DNA of 64,000 nt from Desulfosporosinus sp. FKB (GCF_002196705.1 NZ_NADJ01000013.1:21621-85620), one strand, 5' to 3'; positions 50,818 to 60,113 are shown, counted from the stretch's first letter. Made by a program: numbers and translations. Notes: generated by a model from the letters alone, not told the origin.

Positions 50818-52260
50818 ATGAAAGGGAAAATGTTTAAGGCGGTAACAAAACAGTGGTCTTTCTTTTGGGCCGGCTTGGTCTTTGGCCTGGCACAAATTCT
50901 TTTCATGCTCGTTGATATTCAAAGAGATTTTCAAGTCTATGGTCGAGCCGTTGTAGATCCACTACGAGTGACTGCAGGACTTGGGCAAATGTTTCGGGGG
51001 CTAGAGGTGTTTCTATTTGGGGGAAGGACAAATTTCTACGGACAAGTTTTCCAACCGGATGTTTGGTGGCCGATTATCGGAATGATTTTAGGGGGCAGTT
51101 TAGTAGGGCTGATGGAAAGAGAGTTTCGAAGTTGGGTTAAGTATGATACAAAGATGCTTATCGTTGCTTTTATTGGTGGGATCGTTTTTAGTTACGGTAC
51201 TCGTCTTGCCGGAGGATGTACCCTCTATCATTTGCTTGGCGGAATACCTTTGATGCAGATCGACAGTTGGGTGGTTGTTTTGGTCATGAGTCTAAGCGGA
51301 ATTTTAACCTTTCGATTATTTACTAAGTTAGGTTTGGCTGGGTATTTTAAACATCAGGAAACCCGTTATTATGTTGAAAAGGCTCGGTTGAAGGGCTGGA
51401 ACGAAGAGGGCATGGGTTATCATCCTGAGTATAGGCCCTGGCGGGACCCATGGCGCTGGATTGGCATTTTGTTTTTAATACTCATGGTTGGAGTTGCGGT
51501 TTGGAACGGAATGTTTAATCCATCTTATACGATGGGTTTTTCTCAAGCAGGTTGGGTTTATCCGACTCTTACACTTTTAGCCGGTCTCTTGGCTGGTATT
51601 GCTATGGCCAAGAGTGGTTTTGGTACTGAATGCGCTATGGTTTCTTTAGAATTATCACCAGCTTTACATCGAAATGACGAATGGTTAGGAACTTTGGGTT
51701 TGCCTAAGATTACTCAAACCTTATTTAAGGGGTTGTTCCCTTTCATTGGGGTAATGACAGCTGTTGTCATAACGAACTTATTTATTCTTATCACTTGGGT
51801 TGGCTATGGGATTCCTTTAGGTCATCATATAGCGATTAAAGATCAGCTTAATCTTGGGCATCTGGTTGGAGCAGCGATGCTGGGTTTTGGGGCGGTAGCG
51901 TTAATCGGATGCGAAATACGGTCTTACATGCGTCTGGGACTTCTCTACGGTAATACATTAATTGGATTTATCGGGTTTGCCGTCGGATACCTTCCATACA
52001 CTCTTTCACCGAAAGCTCATGACTCATGGCTTAGTTCAACCATAATAATTCATCAGGCTTACAATTGGCCTGAGCTTATAACGGGAAATTTGGGAGAGCA
52101 ACATATTTTGGGTATTTTCTACTCTGCACTCTTAATTGCAACACTAATATGGGCAATGTATACCTCTTATCGTGTCATGAGAATTCCCTTAAAAACCTTA
52201 CTTTATCAGGATATAGAATCTATCCAGTTGTCAGATGAACGTCCCGGCAACTCAATATGA
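50818..52260 (+). CDS. YeeE/YedE-family sulfur-compound transporter (TsuA-like)
   Basis: This 480-residue protein has roughly 12 helices in two halves. Conserved Cys-bearing turns are GTRLAGGCTLYHLLGGIP, GFGTECAMVSLEL and ALIGCEIRSYMRLGL. In the TsuA thiosulfate carrier such cysteines relay the substrate across the membrane. Together with the rhodanese lipoprotein upstream, it suggests uptake or shuttling of thiosulfate or polysulfide linked to the respiratory enzyme. The start ATG 50818 has an AGAGG upstream. A 30-residue cytoplasmic tail ends in Arg/Pro-rich sequence. Confidence 0.88.
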   Translation: MKGKMFKAVTKQWSFFWAGLVFGLAQILFMLVDIQRDFQVYGRAVVDPLRVTAGLGQMFRGLEVFLFGGRTNFYGQVFQPDVWWPIIGMILGGSLVGLMEREFRSWVKYDTKMLIVAFIGGIVFSYGTRLAGGCTLYHLLGGIPLMQIDSWVVVLVMSLSGILTFRLFTKLGLAGYFKHQETRYYVEKARLKGWNEEGMGYHPEYRPWRDPWRWIGILFLILMVGVAVWNGMFNPSYTMGFSQAGWVYPTLTLLAGLLAGIAMAKSGFGTECAMVSLELSPALHRNDEWLGTLGLPKITQTLFKGLFPFIGVMTAVVITNLFILITWVGYGIPLGHHIAIKDQLNLGHLVGAAMLGFGAVALIGCEIRSYMRLGLLYGNTLIGFIGFAVGYLPYTLSPKAHDSWLSSTIIIHQAYNWPELITGNLGEQHILGIFYSALLIATLIWAMYTSYRVMRIPLKTLLYQDIESIQLSDERPGNSI

Positions 52261-52353
52261 AATCCATGAAAAGAAGAGATAAATGGATAAAACATCGTGA
52301 GAGCCATTAATAACAAGAGTTCCTATCCATTGAATAAGAGGTGTCATCCCAAC

Positions 52354-53823
52354 ATGTGCAATAAATTTCCCTGGGTAAAGGAAGAAACAGGCAAAATATG
52401 GCTTTTTGGGGGTTCTGTTTTGCTTTTTCTTGTAGTGGTTATTAGGGTCATTTGGGTTAATAGTCATCCAAATTGGGAAATGTGGCAAATTCAATATTAT
52501 CAAGCACAGATTGCTCAATTAAAGAGTAAAATTGATTCAACTCAAAACCCTGAGCTAAGGAAAACATTAGAGCAACAACTGGATAATCTGAAAGAGCAAA
52601 AACCGGAAATCAAAACGTTAATCCTTCCGAATGGGAAAATTGAACGCTGTCAGACTTGTCATTTGGGAATTGAAGAAATTTCTGCTTCTCATTCGTCAGA
52701 GGCGTTCGGTTGTGTCGTTTGTCACGGGGGGAATGCGCTTTCTCTCGATCAAAATCAGGCTCATGCTGGGATGTACGGAGCAGGGCATCCGGGACGATTA
52801 GAGGTCAGTCAATTGAGTTGCGGTTCTCAAAATTCAAACACGCAATGTCATTCTGGAAATGTGCGCTCCGAGGATAACCAAGTCGATTTAGTTGAATCAT
52901 CGTTAATGGCAAGTAAAGGAGGGGAATTGTCCATGATTCGTTACATGCATGGTCTTGATATTTCTCCGAAGATTTCCATAAAACCCGGAGTAATTGCCTC
53001 TCAGGTCCCTTCACCGTTTAACGGGCAACCTCTTGAACAGAAACTGTTGAGTAATTGTTTAGAAGCATGCCATCAGAGCAATGGAAAACTACTCGAACAA
53101 GCTTCCTTGGCGAATGGTTGTGAAAGCTGCCATGTTTTAACTGATTGGTCCCATACCTATCAAGGACAAGATGTAACTGTTAAAGGAGAGGCGGGACATG
53201 GTCTAACGCATCGCCTAACTACTCAGATTCCATATACCCAATGTAATCAATGTCATAATCAGGGGATACCCAATCTCTATAATATGCAGTTTAATTCTCG
53301 GCCCGATTTAGCAAGTGTTAAATCTTCTTCCGAAAAAGGCGTAGAAACTCCAACTGATCGGTTAAAAAATGTGTATCAACCTAGTATGGTTTTTACTAAG
53401 TGCGAAGTAGAATTGGATTGTATTGATTGTCATACTCGGCAGGAGGTTATGGGGGATGGACATCTTTATCCTACCGAATATCAGGATCTGAAAATTCAAT
53501 GTTACGACTGCCATGGAACAAAGGATAAAAAACCTTCAGGCTGGACGGTTGGTACATCAGACGACCTTGCTTTTGAAGAGGAGCAAGTCAATACAAATTT
53601 CCCCAAACTGAACATAGGGGATCAAATTTTAAAAACCGCTAAAGGAGAAGAATTACCGTATATTCGTCAAGACGCTCTAGGTTGGGTACTTACTAGCAAA
53701 GTCTTGGGAAAGAAATACCCAATTCCTCTCGTCTATGGAAGCGGTTGTATGCAAAATCCTGAAGCCCAGACCTCAAACGACTGCCACAAATGCCATGATT
53801 TTTCAGGGAATCTGAAAAGGTAA
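52354..53823 (+). CDS. Membrane-anchored multiheme cytochrome c (about eight hemes)
   Basis: This 489-residue protein has one N-terminal anchor helix (IWLFGGSVLLFLVVVIRVIW), then a short coiled coil (IAQLKSKIDSTQNPELRKTL). Seven CxxCH heme sites follow (CQTCH, CVVCH, CESCH, CNQCH, CIDCH, CYDCH, CHKCH). There is also CLEACH, a CX3CH form, and a C-X8-CH (CGSQNSNTQCH) that could bind another. Eight or nine hemes recall octaheme tetrathionate reductases and related cytochromes. ATG 52354 has AAGAGGTG upstream; GTG 52297 is an in-frame alternative. It should carry electrons outside the membrane to a terminal reductase. Confidence 0.85.
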   Translation: MCNKFPWVKEETGKIWLFGGSVLLFLVVVIRVIWVNSHPNWEMWQIQYYQAQIAQLKSKIDSTQNPELRKTLEQQLDNLKEQKPEIKTLILPNGKIERCQTCHLGIEEISASHSSEAFGCVVCHGGNALSLDQNQAHAGMYGAGHPGRLEVSQLSCGSQNSNTQCHSGNVRSEDNQVDLVESSLMASKGGELSMIRYMHGLDISPKISIKPGVIASQVPSPFNGQPLEQKLLSNCLEACHQSNGKLLEQASLANGCESCHVLTDWSHTYQGQDVTVKGEAGHGLTHRLTTQIPYTQCNQCHNQGIPNLYNMQFNSRPDLASVKSSSEKGVETPTDRLKNVYQPSMVFTKCEVELDCIDCHTRQEVMGDGHLYPTEYQDLKIQCYDCHGTKDKKPSGWTVGTSDDLAFEEEQVNTNFPKLNIGDQILKTAKGEELPYIRQDALGWVLTSKVLGKKYPIPLVYGSGCMQNPEAQTSNDCHKCHDFSGNLKR

Positions 53824-53897
53824 ACGGGTGTGCAGGAGATCTAAGGTATAAAAACGAATTAAATGTTGAAAGGTGTAAAGTTTTTGGGGGGACAATC

Positions 53898-54854
53898 ATG
53901 AATCTTCGAAGAAGACAAAAATTAGTTCGGTATTTTAACTTAGCTATAATTCTTCTAGCAGCAACGTTTTTGCTCGTGGGTTGCCAAAGTACAGAACGGT
54001 TGCCAGTGGTTAGTATAGAATCAAGAGATCCCTCTCTCACGAATCCACAACCTATGGAAAATCAAAATGTCTTAAAGGTCGGAATTTCTTCAGTTTTGTC
54101 TCCTCGTGAAACGCTGGAAAATTATCAATCGTTGGCAGATTACCTTCAGAAAAAAATTGGCAGACCTGTGATATTGGTTCAACGACAGAGTTATCAGGAA
54201 ATTAATGACCTCGTACGTGACAATGGAGTAGATGTGGCCTTCATTTGTTCGGGTGCCTATGTGTCGGGAAAACAAGAAAACCTCATGTTATTAGCAGTCC
54301 CTGAGGTGAATGGAAAATCTACCTATCAATCTTACATTATCGTAAATTCGAATAGTAAGTTTCAGTCTTTTAAAGATCTTAAGGGTCAAGTATTTGGTTT
54401 CACGGATCCCATTTCTTTTTCAGGGACGATTGCCCCAACGTATATGGTAACGCTTTTAGACAGTCGCCCGAATGACTTTTTCAAAAGGGTCGTTTATACG
54501 TACAGTCATGATAATTCGATTAAAGCTGTTTTGGATAATGTAGTGTCTGCAGCTGGGGTAGATTCTCTCGTGTATCAGTATTCTGTAGCTAAGGATCCAT
54601 CATTGGCAACGAAGATCCGGATTATTGCACAATCACCGGAGGTAGGAAGCCCTCCGGTTGTAGTTAATAAAAAAATTGACGCTCACCTAAAAGCGGCTTT
54701 GCTAGAGGCGTTGTTACAAATGGATAATGACCCCATTGGTAAGAAGGCGTTGAAAGCACTATTATATGATCGTTTTGTTTTACCTAATGATGTTGCGTAT
54801 GAACCCATCCAGTCGATGTTGAACGCAAATTTCACGATTGAACAAAAGAAGTAA
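53898..54854 (+). CDS. PhnD-like solute-binding lipoprotein, putative sensor partner
   Basis: This 318-residue protein has a lipobox FLLVGCQST and a PhnD/TtrS-type binding fold: LKVGISSVLSPRETLENYQS, ADYLQKKIGRPVILVQRQSY, DVAFICSGAYVSG and FKDLKGQVFGFTDPISFSGT. No ABC permease or ATPase is present; instead a sensor kinase gene follows within 50 bases. TtrS, the tetrathionate sensor, carries this same domain fused at its N-terminus, so this is plausibly a split ligand-sensing partner. ATG 53898 has GGGGGG about nine bases upstream. The ligand is inferred to be an oxyanion. Confidence 0.85.
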   Translation: MNLRRRQKLVRYFNLAIILLAATFLLVGCQSTERLPVVSIESRDPSLTNPQPMENQNVLKVGISSVLSPRETLENYQSLADYLQKKIGRPVILVQRQSYQEINDLVRDNGVDVAFICSGAYVSGKQENLMLLAVPEVNGKSTYQSYIIVNSNSKFQSFKDLKGQVFGFTDPISFSGTIAPTYMVTLLDSRPNDFFKRVVYTYSHDNSIKAVLDNVVSAAGVDSLVYQYSVAKDPSLATKIRIIAQSPEVGSPPVVVNKKIDAHLKAALLEALLQMDNDPIGKKALKALLYDRFVLPNDVAYEPIQSMLNANFTIEQKK

Positions 54855-54902
54855 TCGGGAATTACTTGGGTCTGTTAGTTGATTATAACAATGGGAGGAC
54901 TT

Positions 54903-56414
54903 ATGGGTTTAATATCTTGGATTATTAAAATGAACCGAAAGTTGCAGACTTATAGATTCGTGAAGTACGCAAAGGGTATCCTTAAACGTATCCGGGTGCA
55001 GTATAAGATACTCGGCTTAGTTGTTGGAGTAGTTCTGCTTTTGAGTAGTATGATTGTTTGGCAGATGGGAAACATCTTAACAAACAATTTGCGAGATCAA
55101 CTCGACAAGAGGGCCGTTTCGATCGGGAGTGATGTGGCGGCAAGGGCTACCAATGAATTATTGATTAATAATGATTATGCTGTTTATGAATTGTTGCAAA
55201 ACACTTTGAAAAATAATGAGGATATTTTGTATCTTTTCGTTGTCGATCCTCAAGGGAATGTTTTGGCGCATACGTTTGGCGAGGCCTTCCCTAAAGAACT
55301 ATTGAAAGCAAATGCGGTAACGGGAACAGACAATTATCATCTGACGGTTTTTCGTACAGAGGTTGGAATCGTTCGTGACGTAGCCGTGCCTATTCTGAAT
55401 GGAAAACTGGGAGTAGCCCGGGTGGGGATGACTGAAAACGGATTACAAAAAGCAGTTCTTCATATGACCTGGAATCTCTTGCTTATTGCTCTTTTCGTAT
55501 CAGCTCTGGGCATTATCGCAGCGGTGTTGCTGACCCGAGTGTTAACCCAACCGATCCGAGAGTTGGTAGCTTTGACTCAACGGGTGACAAAAGGAGAATT
55601 AGATGTCCAGGGAATTGTCCATACGCAGGATGAAATCGGAGTCTTAACCGAAGCTTTTAATAAAATGACAGTATCTCTTAGTCAGAACCATCGCGAACGA
55701 GAGAAATTGCTTGATGAGCTTAAGGAAAAGGAAGAGATGCGGCTTCAACTCTTAGAAAAAGTAATGACAGCGCAAGAAGAGGAACGAAAAAGAATTTCTA
55801 GAGAGCTTCACGATGAAACAAGTCAAGCGTTGACATCCCTCATGGTAGGAATGAAGGTTTTGGAGTCTGAAACTTCCTTTTGTTCTGTAGGGGATCGTTT
55901 ACAAGAAATGCGTCAGACCGTTTCGCAGACATTAGAAGAAGTTCATCACCTTGCAAGGGAGCTTCGGCCCAGTGTCCTCGATGATATGGGATTGGTACCG
56001 GCTCTCGATCGTTATATTAAGGAATACGAAAAGAAATTTGGCATAGAAATAGATTTTAATGTCAATGGGTTTAATGAATACCGAGTTTCTGCCACCATTG
56101 AAGTTGCTCTTTATCGAATTGTCCAAGAAGCTTTAACCAATGTTGCAAAGTATGCGGAAGCGACGATGGTTTCTGTTTTACTGGATTGGAGGGAAGACTG
56201 GGTTTTAGCGATCGTTGAAGACAATGGTAAAGGGTTTGATCCCAATCAGGCCGTTCTTCAACCTGGACGGGGCCTTGGACTTTTTGGGATGCAAGAGAGA
56301 GCAGCTTTATTGGGAGGAACATTTAATATTGAGTCACAAAAAGGTATAGGAACAACGGTCTTTATTAAGATTCCTGTGAATCTGGTGCAGGGAAAGAAGG
56401 AGCTTCATGTCTGA
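54903..56414 (+). CDS. NarX/LiaS-type sensor histidine kinase (HisKA_3)
   Basis: This 503-residue protein has membrane segments near 35-58 and 190-215, enclosing a sensor domain of about 130 residues. A HAMP domain follows (TRVLTQPIRELVALTQRVTK). The HisKA_3 phospho-acceptor is H303 in RISRELHDETSQAL, and the ATPase has VEDNGKGFDPNQ and GRGLGLFGMQERAALLGG. The start ATG 54903 has GGGAGG four bases away; TTG 54879 is in frame. It overlaps the response regulator by eight bases. It probably reads the state of the PhnD-like lipoprotein. A decayed partial copy is at 28673. Confidence 0.92.
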   Translation: MGLISWIIKMNRKLQTYRFVKYAKGILKRIRVQYKILGLVVGVVLLLSSMIVWQMGNILTNNLRDQLDKRAVSIGSDVAARATNELLINNDYAVYELLQNTLKNNEDILYLFVVDPQGNVLAHTFGEAFPKELLKANAVTGTDNYHLTVFRTEVGIVRDVAVPILNGKLGVARVGMTENGLQKAVLHMTWNLLLIALFVSALGIIAAVLLTRVLTQPIRELVALTQRVTKGELDVQGIVHTQDEIGVLTEAFNKMTVSLSQNHREREKLLDELKEKEEMRLQLLEKVMTAQEEERKRISRELHDETSQALTSLMVGMKVLESETSFCSVGDRLQEMRQTVSQTLEEVHHLARELRPSVLDDMGLVPALDRYIKEYEKKFGIEIDFNVNGFNEYRVSATIEVALYRIVQEALTNVAKYAEATMVSVLLDWREDWVLAIVEDNGKGFDPNQAVLQPGRGLGLFGMQERAALLGGTFNIESQKGIGTTVFIKIPVNLVQGKKELHV

Positions 56415-57069
56415 AAAGAAACTTAGAATTTTATTAGGTGATGATCACGCTGTTCTAAGGGCAGGATTGAGAGTGCTGCTGAATCTTGAAGAGGATTTTG
56501 AAGTTGTTGGTGAGGCAGCTGACGGTGAAGAAGTTATTCAAATGGTTGAGAAAACCTTACCTGATTTAGTGTTGCTCGACCTTACTTTGCCAAAGATAAG
56601 TGGCTTAGAATGTATAGGACGTATATTAGAAAAACACCCGATGTCTAAAGTTTTGGTTTTGACTATGCATGATGATGAGGAGTATATGAAGGCTGTCATT
56701 AAGGCTGGTGGAAAGGGATATGTCTTAAAAAAGGCTGCGGATGTGGAGCTGCTTTCAGCCATCCGAATGGTTTCGCGAGGAGAACTTTATATTTATCCTC
56801 CTATGGCCGGAGCACTGCTTTATCAGATTGTTACGCCTCAAACCTCAGAACAACGTAAAGTAAAAAGAGAAAAAGGATTGAGCGAGAGAGAACGGGAAGT
56901 GCTAAAGTATTTAGCCTTGGGGCATACAAATCAAGAAATTGCAAATCTTCTTCACATTAGTGTAAAAACAGTTGAAACCTATAAAACTCGTGTTATGGAG
57001 AAACTAGACTTGCGCAAGCGGGCGGAGCTTGTTAGGTATGCAATGGAAAATGGTCTGATTAATGATTGA
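56407..57069 (+). CDS. NarL/FixJ-family response regulator
   Basis: This 220-residue protein has a receiver domain (1-125) with phospho-acceptor D58 in LVLLDLTLPKISG and a LuxR-type helix-turn-helix (about 155-215, LSEREREVLKYLALGHTNQE and HISVKTVETYKTRVMEKL). It is translationally coupled to the kinase and likely activates the molybdoenzyme, transporter and cytochrome genes upstream when substrate is present. The overlap with the kinase places it in the same operon as the binding lipoprotein. Confidence 0.95.
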   Translation: MSEKKLRILLGDDHAVLRAGLRVLLNLEEDFEVVGEAADGEEVIQMVEKTLPDLVLLDLTLPKISGLECIGRILEKHPMSKVLVLTMHDDEEYMKAVIKAGGKGYVLKKAADVELLSAIRMVSRGELYIYPPMAGALLYQIVTPQTSEQRKVKREKGLSEREREVLKYLALGHTNQEIANLLHISVKTVETYKTRVMEKLDLRKRAELVRYAMENGLIND

Positions 57070-57107
57070 AGAAGAATTAAGCCCAGAACAGAGGAGTGAT
57101 TTGTAAT

Positions 57108-57680
57108 TTGGGATCTAGAATAATGCATATAAGTATTGCTACAAAAGTTTGCGCAAAGGTTGAGTTAAACAAGAATAGGTTTTTACTTGGAAGTATTGCC
57201 CCAGACGCTTATCTTCCCTCGAAACAGTTTAAAATGATTTCACACTTTGCAAATAAAGGTAATGGCCCTAGCATTGATAGCAATGCATTTTTAGATAAAT
57301 ACAACAATTGTTTAAATGATAGCTTTTATCTTGGATACTATTGCCATTTATTATCAGATAAATTATGGTTCAGTAAATATCACAAAAAGATGCAGACTAA
57401 TAGGAACCATTACGAAGATTATAATCGACTAACCAATATACTTATTAGATATTACAAATTAGAAAATAACTTTTCGTTCTTTGATGATTTTTTTATACAA
57501 GAGATTGATATGAATGTTTTTAGGAATATATTTGAAGAATTGAAAAATGACTTTATCCTTGAAAAGGAAATAACAGCAAATCTCTTAGAGATGTTCGAGG
57601 TTGAAGATATTAAAAACTATATTGAAGAAGCTGTAAAGCTATCCGTTAATAGTATTGAAGCTATATTATTAGATAATTAG
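57108..57680 (+). CDS. Zinc-dependent phospholipase C-like hydrolase
   Basis: This 190-residue protein opens LGSRIMHISIATKVCAKVEL and has LLGSIAPDAYLPSK, ISHFANKG and FYLGYYCHLLSDKLW. This is the His/Asp-rich zinc site of the PLC/S1-nuclease superfamily proteins found in clostridia. The TTG at 57108 gives the usual (M)GSRIMH start and lies 11 bases after GAGGAG; ATG 57123 is the alternative. There is no signal peptide, so it appears cytoplasmic and may act on metabolites rather than membrane lipids. It follows the response regulator gene by 38 bases. Confidence 0.75.
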   Translation: MGSRIMHISIATKVCAKVELNKNRFLLGSIAPDAYLPSKQFKMISHFANKGNGPSIDSNAFLDKYNNCLNDSFYLGYYCHLLSDKLWFSKYHKKMQTNRNHYEDYNRLTNILIRYYKLENNFSFFDDFFIQEIDMNVFRNIFEELKNDFILEKEITANLLEMFEVEDIKNYIEEAVKLSVNSIEAILLDN

Positions 57681-57754
57681 GAAATTAGAGATACCATTAG
57701 GCTTCTTTTGAACTTGGTCTTCATAATGAAAACAATTAAGCTTTAGTAGGAGTG

Positions 57755-57788
57755 GAACTCTTAGATAAATAAATCTAGGAGTTTTTTT
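57755..57788 (+). terminator. Rho-independent terminator
   Basis: GGAACTCTTAGAT pairs with ATCTAGGAGTT (one mismatch), followed by TTTTTT. Confidence 0.75.
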
Positions 57789-57912
57789 CGTGTAAACAAT
57801 GTTCTAAATTTATAGGATATAGGGCAATATTTGAAGTGCCTTCTCATAGGAGACCATGCCTATATCTATAAGTAAAGTAGGTTAAACGGTTTTCTTTATC
57901 AAAAGCACATGG

Positions 57913-57954
57913 TATAATATCCGTATATTCGCATATGCGCATATACGGATATTA
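57913..57954 (+). promoter_or_regulatory. Promoter -10 and large ArsR operator of the ars operon
   Basis: TATAAT (57913-57918) overlaps the left arm of a perfect inverted repeat, TAATATCCGTATAT (57915-57928) and ATATACGGATATTA (57941-57954). The 12-base centre contains GCATATGC. Such dyads over the -10 region are typical ArsR operators. Confidence 0.8.
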
Positions 57955-57973
57955 ATTTTGTGTAGGTGATTGT

Positions 57974-58312
57974 ATGCAAAAACTACTCAATACATTAAAG
58001 TCGTTATCTGACGAAACCCGACTACGATTAATCAATTTATTATATGAAAAGGAGCTTTGTGTATGTGATCTAATGGAAACGCTGCAGGTTACTCAAACAA
58101 AAGTGTCTAGACACCTTTCTTACTTAAAGAATGCTGGACTAGTCTCAGACAGAAAACATGCTCAATGGGTCTATTATTCGATTGTACATGATGATGAAAA
58201 TCAGTTTTTGGACACTTTAGTATTTAATAACTTAAGAAATAAAGATCTATTTAAGGATGACTTGAAAAATCTTTATGAATGGCTTCAAAGGAAAAATATT
58301 GCATGTGATTAA
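57974..58312 (+). CDS. arsR: ArsR-family arsenite-responsive repressor
   Basis: This 112-residue winged-helix protein has the recognition region VTQTKVSRHLSYLKNAG and the classic As(III)-binding CVC in EKELCVCDLMETLQ. It precedes acr3 by 12 bases and arsC further on, forming a standard arsenic resistance operon under the dyad at 57915-57954. It is distinct from the duplicated ArsR pair at 28254 and 43444. GTAGGTGAT is the ribosome site of ATG 57974. Confidence 0.95.
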   Translation: MQKLLNTLKSLSDETRLRLINLLYEKELCVCDLMETLQVTQTKVSRHLSYLKNAGLVSDRKHAQWVYYSIVHDDENQFLDTLVFNNLRNKDLFKDDLKNLYEWLQRKNIACD

Positions 58313-58324
58313 GGAGGAGTCATA

Positions 58325-59386
58325 ATGAACAAAGAAAAGTCTGTCAGACTATCTTTCTTAGACCGCTTTTTAACCCTTTGGATATTCCTTGCTATGCTAG
58401 TGGGAGTAGGAGCGGGGTATTTGTTCCCCAGTATTGCTGACTCACTCGATAAACTGTCGGTTGGCACAACTTCCATTCCAATTGCTATAGGTCTTATTAT
58501 CATGATGTATCCACCACTGGCTAAAGTTAATTACCGTAAACTTGGTGAGGTGTTTAAAAACACTAAAGTGTTAGGATTATCGCTCTTACAAAATTGGATT
58601 ATCGGCCCAATTTTAATGTTCCTTTTGGCTATTACCTTTTTGCGTGATAAACCAGACTATATGGTCGGCCTAATTTTAATCGGGTTAGCACGCTGCATCG
58701 CTATGGTTATCGTTTGGAACAGCCTTGCGAAAGGTGACTCAGAGTATGCCGCAGCCTTGGTAGCCTTTAATTCAGTGTTTCAAATGATCTTTTACTCAAT
58801 TTTTGCTTATGTTTTTATTACCGTTTTGCCAAGGCTATTCGGGCTACAGGGTATGGCGATTCATGTGTCAATTAAGGATGTCGCTGCCAGCGTGGCTATT
58901 TACCTGGGAATTCCTTTTTTCGCCGGTATGCTTACTCGTTTAATATTAGAACCAGCTAAGGGCAGAGAATGGTACGAAAAAACCTTTGTTCCCAAGATTA
59001 GCCCCCTAGCCCTGATTGCATTACTATACACCATTATCATAATGTTTTCCTATAAGGGAAGCTACATCGTGAAATTGCCCATGGATGTTGTGCGTATTGC
59101 AATTCCGCTCGTCATTTACTTTATAATCATGTTTACGTTATCCTTCTTTATTAGCAAGAAGCTAGGCGTAAATTATGCCCAGACGACTAGTCTTTCATTT
59201 ACTGCCGCAAGTAACAACTTTGAGCTGGCCATCGCCGTAGCTGTTGCAGTCTTTACGATTAAATCCGGGCAGGCCTTTGCTGCCGTGATTGGACCGTTGA
59301 TTGAGGTTCCTGTAATGATTGGACTCGTTAATGTAGCATTAAAATGGGGTAAAAAGTATTTTAATAAAGACGGGCAACCGATTTAG
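58325..59386 (+). CDS. acr3: ACR3-family arsenite efflux permease
   Basis: This 353-residue protein has ten helices. It has [20 protein letters not shown] at the start, [20 protein letters not shown] with the conserved helix-4 Cys, and [19 protein letters not shown] with the conserved Glu. It exports As(OH)3 out of the cell using the proton gradient. AAGGAGG lies seven bases before ATG 58325. It is co-transcribed with arsR. Confidence 0.95.
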   Translation: MNKEKSVRLSFLDRFLTLWIFLAMLVGVGAGYLFPSIADSLDKLSVGTTSIPIAIGLIIMMYPPLAKVNYRKLGEVFKNTKVLGLSLLQNWIIGPILMFLLAITFLRDKPDYMVGLILIGLARCIAMVIVWNSLAKGDSEYAAALVAFNSVFQMIFYSIFAYVFITVLPRLFGLQGMAIHVSIKDVAASVAIYLGIPFFAGMLTRLILEPAKGREWYEKTFVPKISPLALIALLYTIIIMFSYKGSYIVKLPMDVVRIAIPLVIYFIIMFTLSFFISKKLGVNYAQTTSLSFTAASNNFELAIAVAVAVFTIKSGQAFAAVIGPLIEVPVMIGLVNVALKWGKKYFNKDGQPI

Positions 59387-59448
59387 TAACAGTCTAGGCC
59401 TTTCCAACCTCGCAACGGTGGAAGGAAAACAAACGTTCCTAAGGTGAT

Positions 59449-59595
59449 ATGGGAACAACGAATCATCTATTGGCGGCAAAGGCAAGCCATGAAATCGAGT
59501 GGATTAATAAGGTTGATGAGCATTCTATGGGCAACTTTGCAGTTATTGCTTGGAGTGCCGATGAAATTAAAGGAGAAAAGTTACTTAGCCTATAA
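59449..59595 (+). CDS. 48-residue ORF between acr3 and arsC
   Basis: ATG 59449 follows AAGGTGAT and encodes GTTNHLLAAKASHEIEWINK and EHSMGNFAVIAWSADEIKGE. There is no membrane helix or Cys. It may be the end of a lost arsenic-operon gene or a small real protein; the good codon frame and ribosome site leave both open. I recognise no family. Confidence 0.4.
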   Translation: MGTTNHLLAAKASHEIEWINKVDEHSMGNFAVIAWSADEIKGEKLLSL

Positions 59596-59636
59596 TTCGC
59601 ATTAAAGAGTTAATAACTTATTCGATGAGGTGTTCT

Positions 59637-60050
59637 ATGAATAAACTAAAGGTTGCATTTGTTTGCGTACACAATTCTTGTCGTTCTCAGATAGCCGAAG
59701 CCCTGGGCAAAATGTTTGCCTCAGATGTTTTTGACTCATATTCTGCTGGTACTGAAACCAAACCATCCATTAATAAAGACGCCGTTCGGATCATAAAGCA
59801 GCTTTATGATCTTGACATGGAAACGACGCAGTCTTCCAAGCTTATATCAGATATTCCTCAGCCAGATATTGTTATAACTATGGGATGTAATGTGAATTGT
59901 CCATATGTTCCCTGCAAATACCGAGAAGACTGGGGCCTTGATGATCCAACTGGAAAAAATGACAACGAGTTTATTGAGACGGCAAGAATAATAGAACATA
60001 AAATTTTAAGTCTAAAAGAACGAATAATAAATCACGAAATCAAAGCCTAA
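59637..60050 (+). CDS. arsC: Thioredoxin-coupled arsenate reductase (LMW phosphatase fold)
   Basis: This 137-residue protein has the P-loop FVCVHNSCRSQIAEALG with the nucleophilic Cys, then the redox Cys pair in MGCNVNCPYVPC and EDWGLDDPTGK. It reduces arsenate to arsenite, which Acr3 exports. The extra Cys beside the pair is often seen in clostridial forms. The chosen start ATG 59637 follows GAGGTG; an ATG four codons earlier is in frame but inside that site. It completes the arsR-acr3-arsC set. Confidence 0.94.
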   Translation: MNKLKVAFVCVHNSCRSQIAEALGKMFASDVFDSYSAGTETKPSINKDAVRIIKQLYDLDMETTQSSKLISDIPQPDIVITMGCNVNCPYVPCKYREDWGLDDPTGKNDNEFIETARIIEHKILSLKERIINHEIKA

Positions 60051-60113
60051 ACAATTAGTGTTTTACATTGAGATTAGTTGCAGAATTAAGTTAGATAGTG
60101 ATAGAAATTCTAG

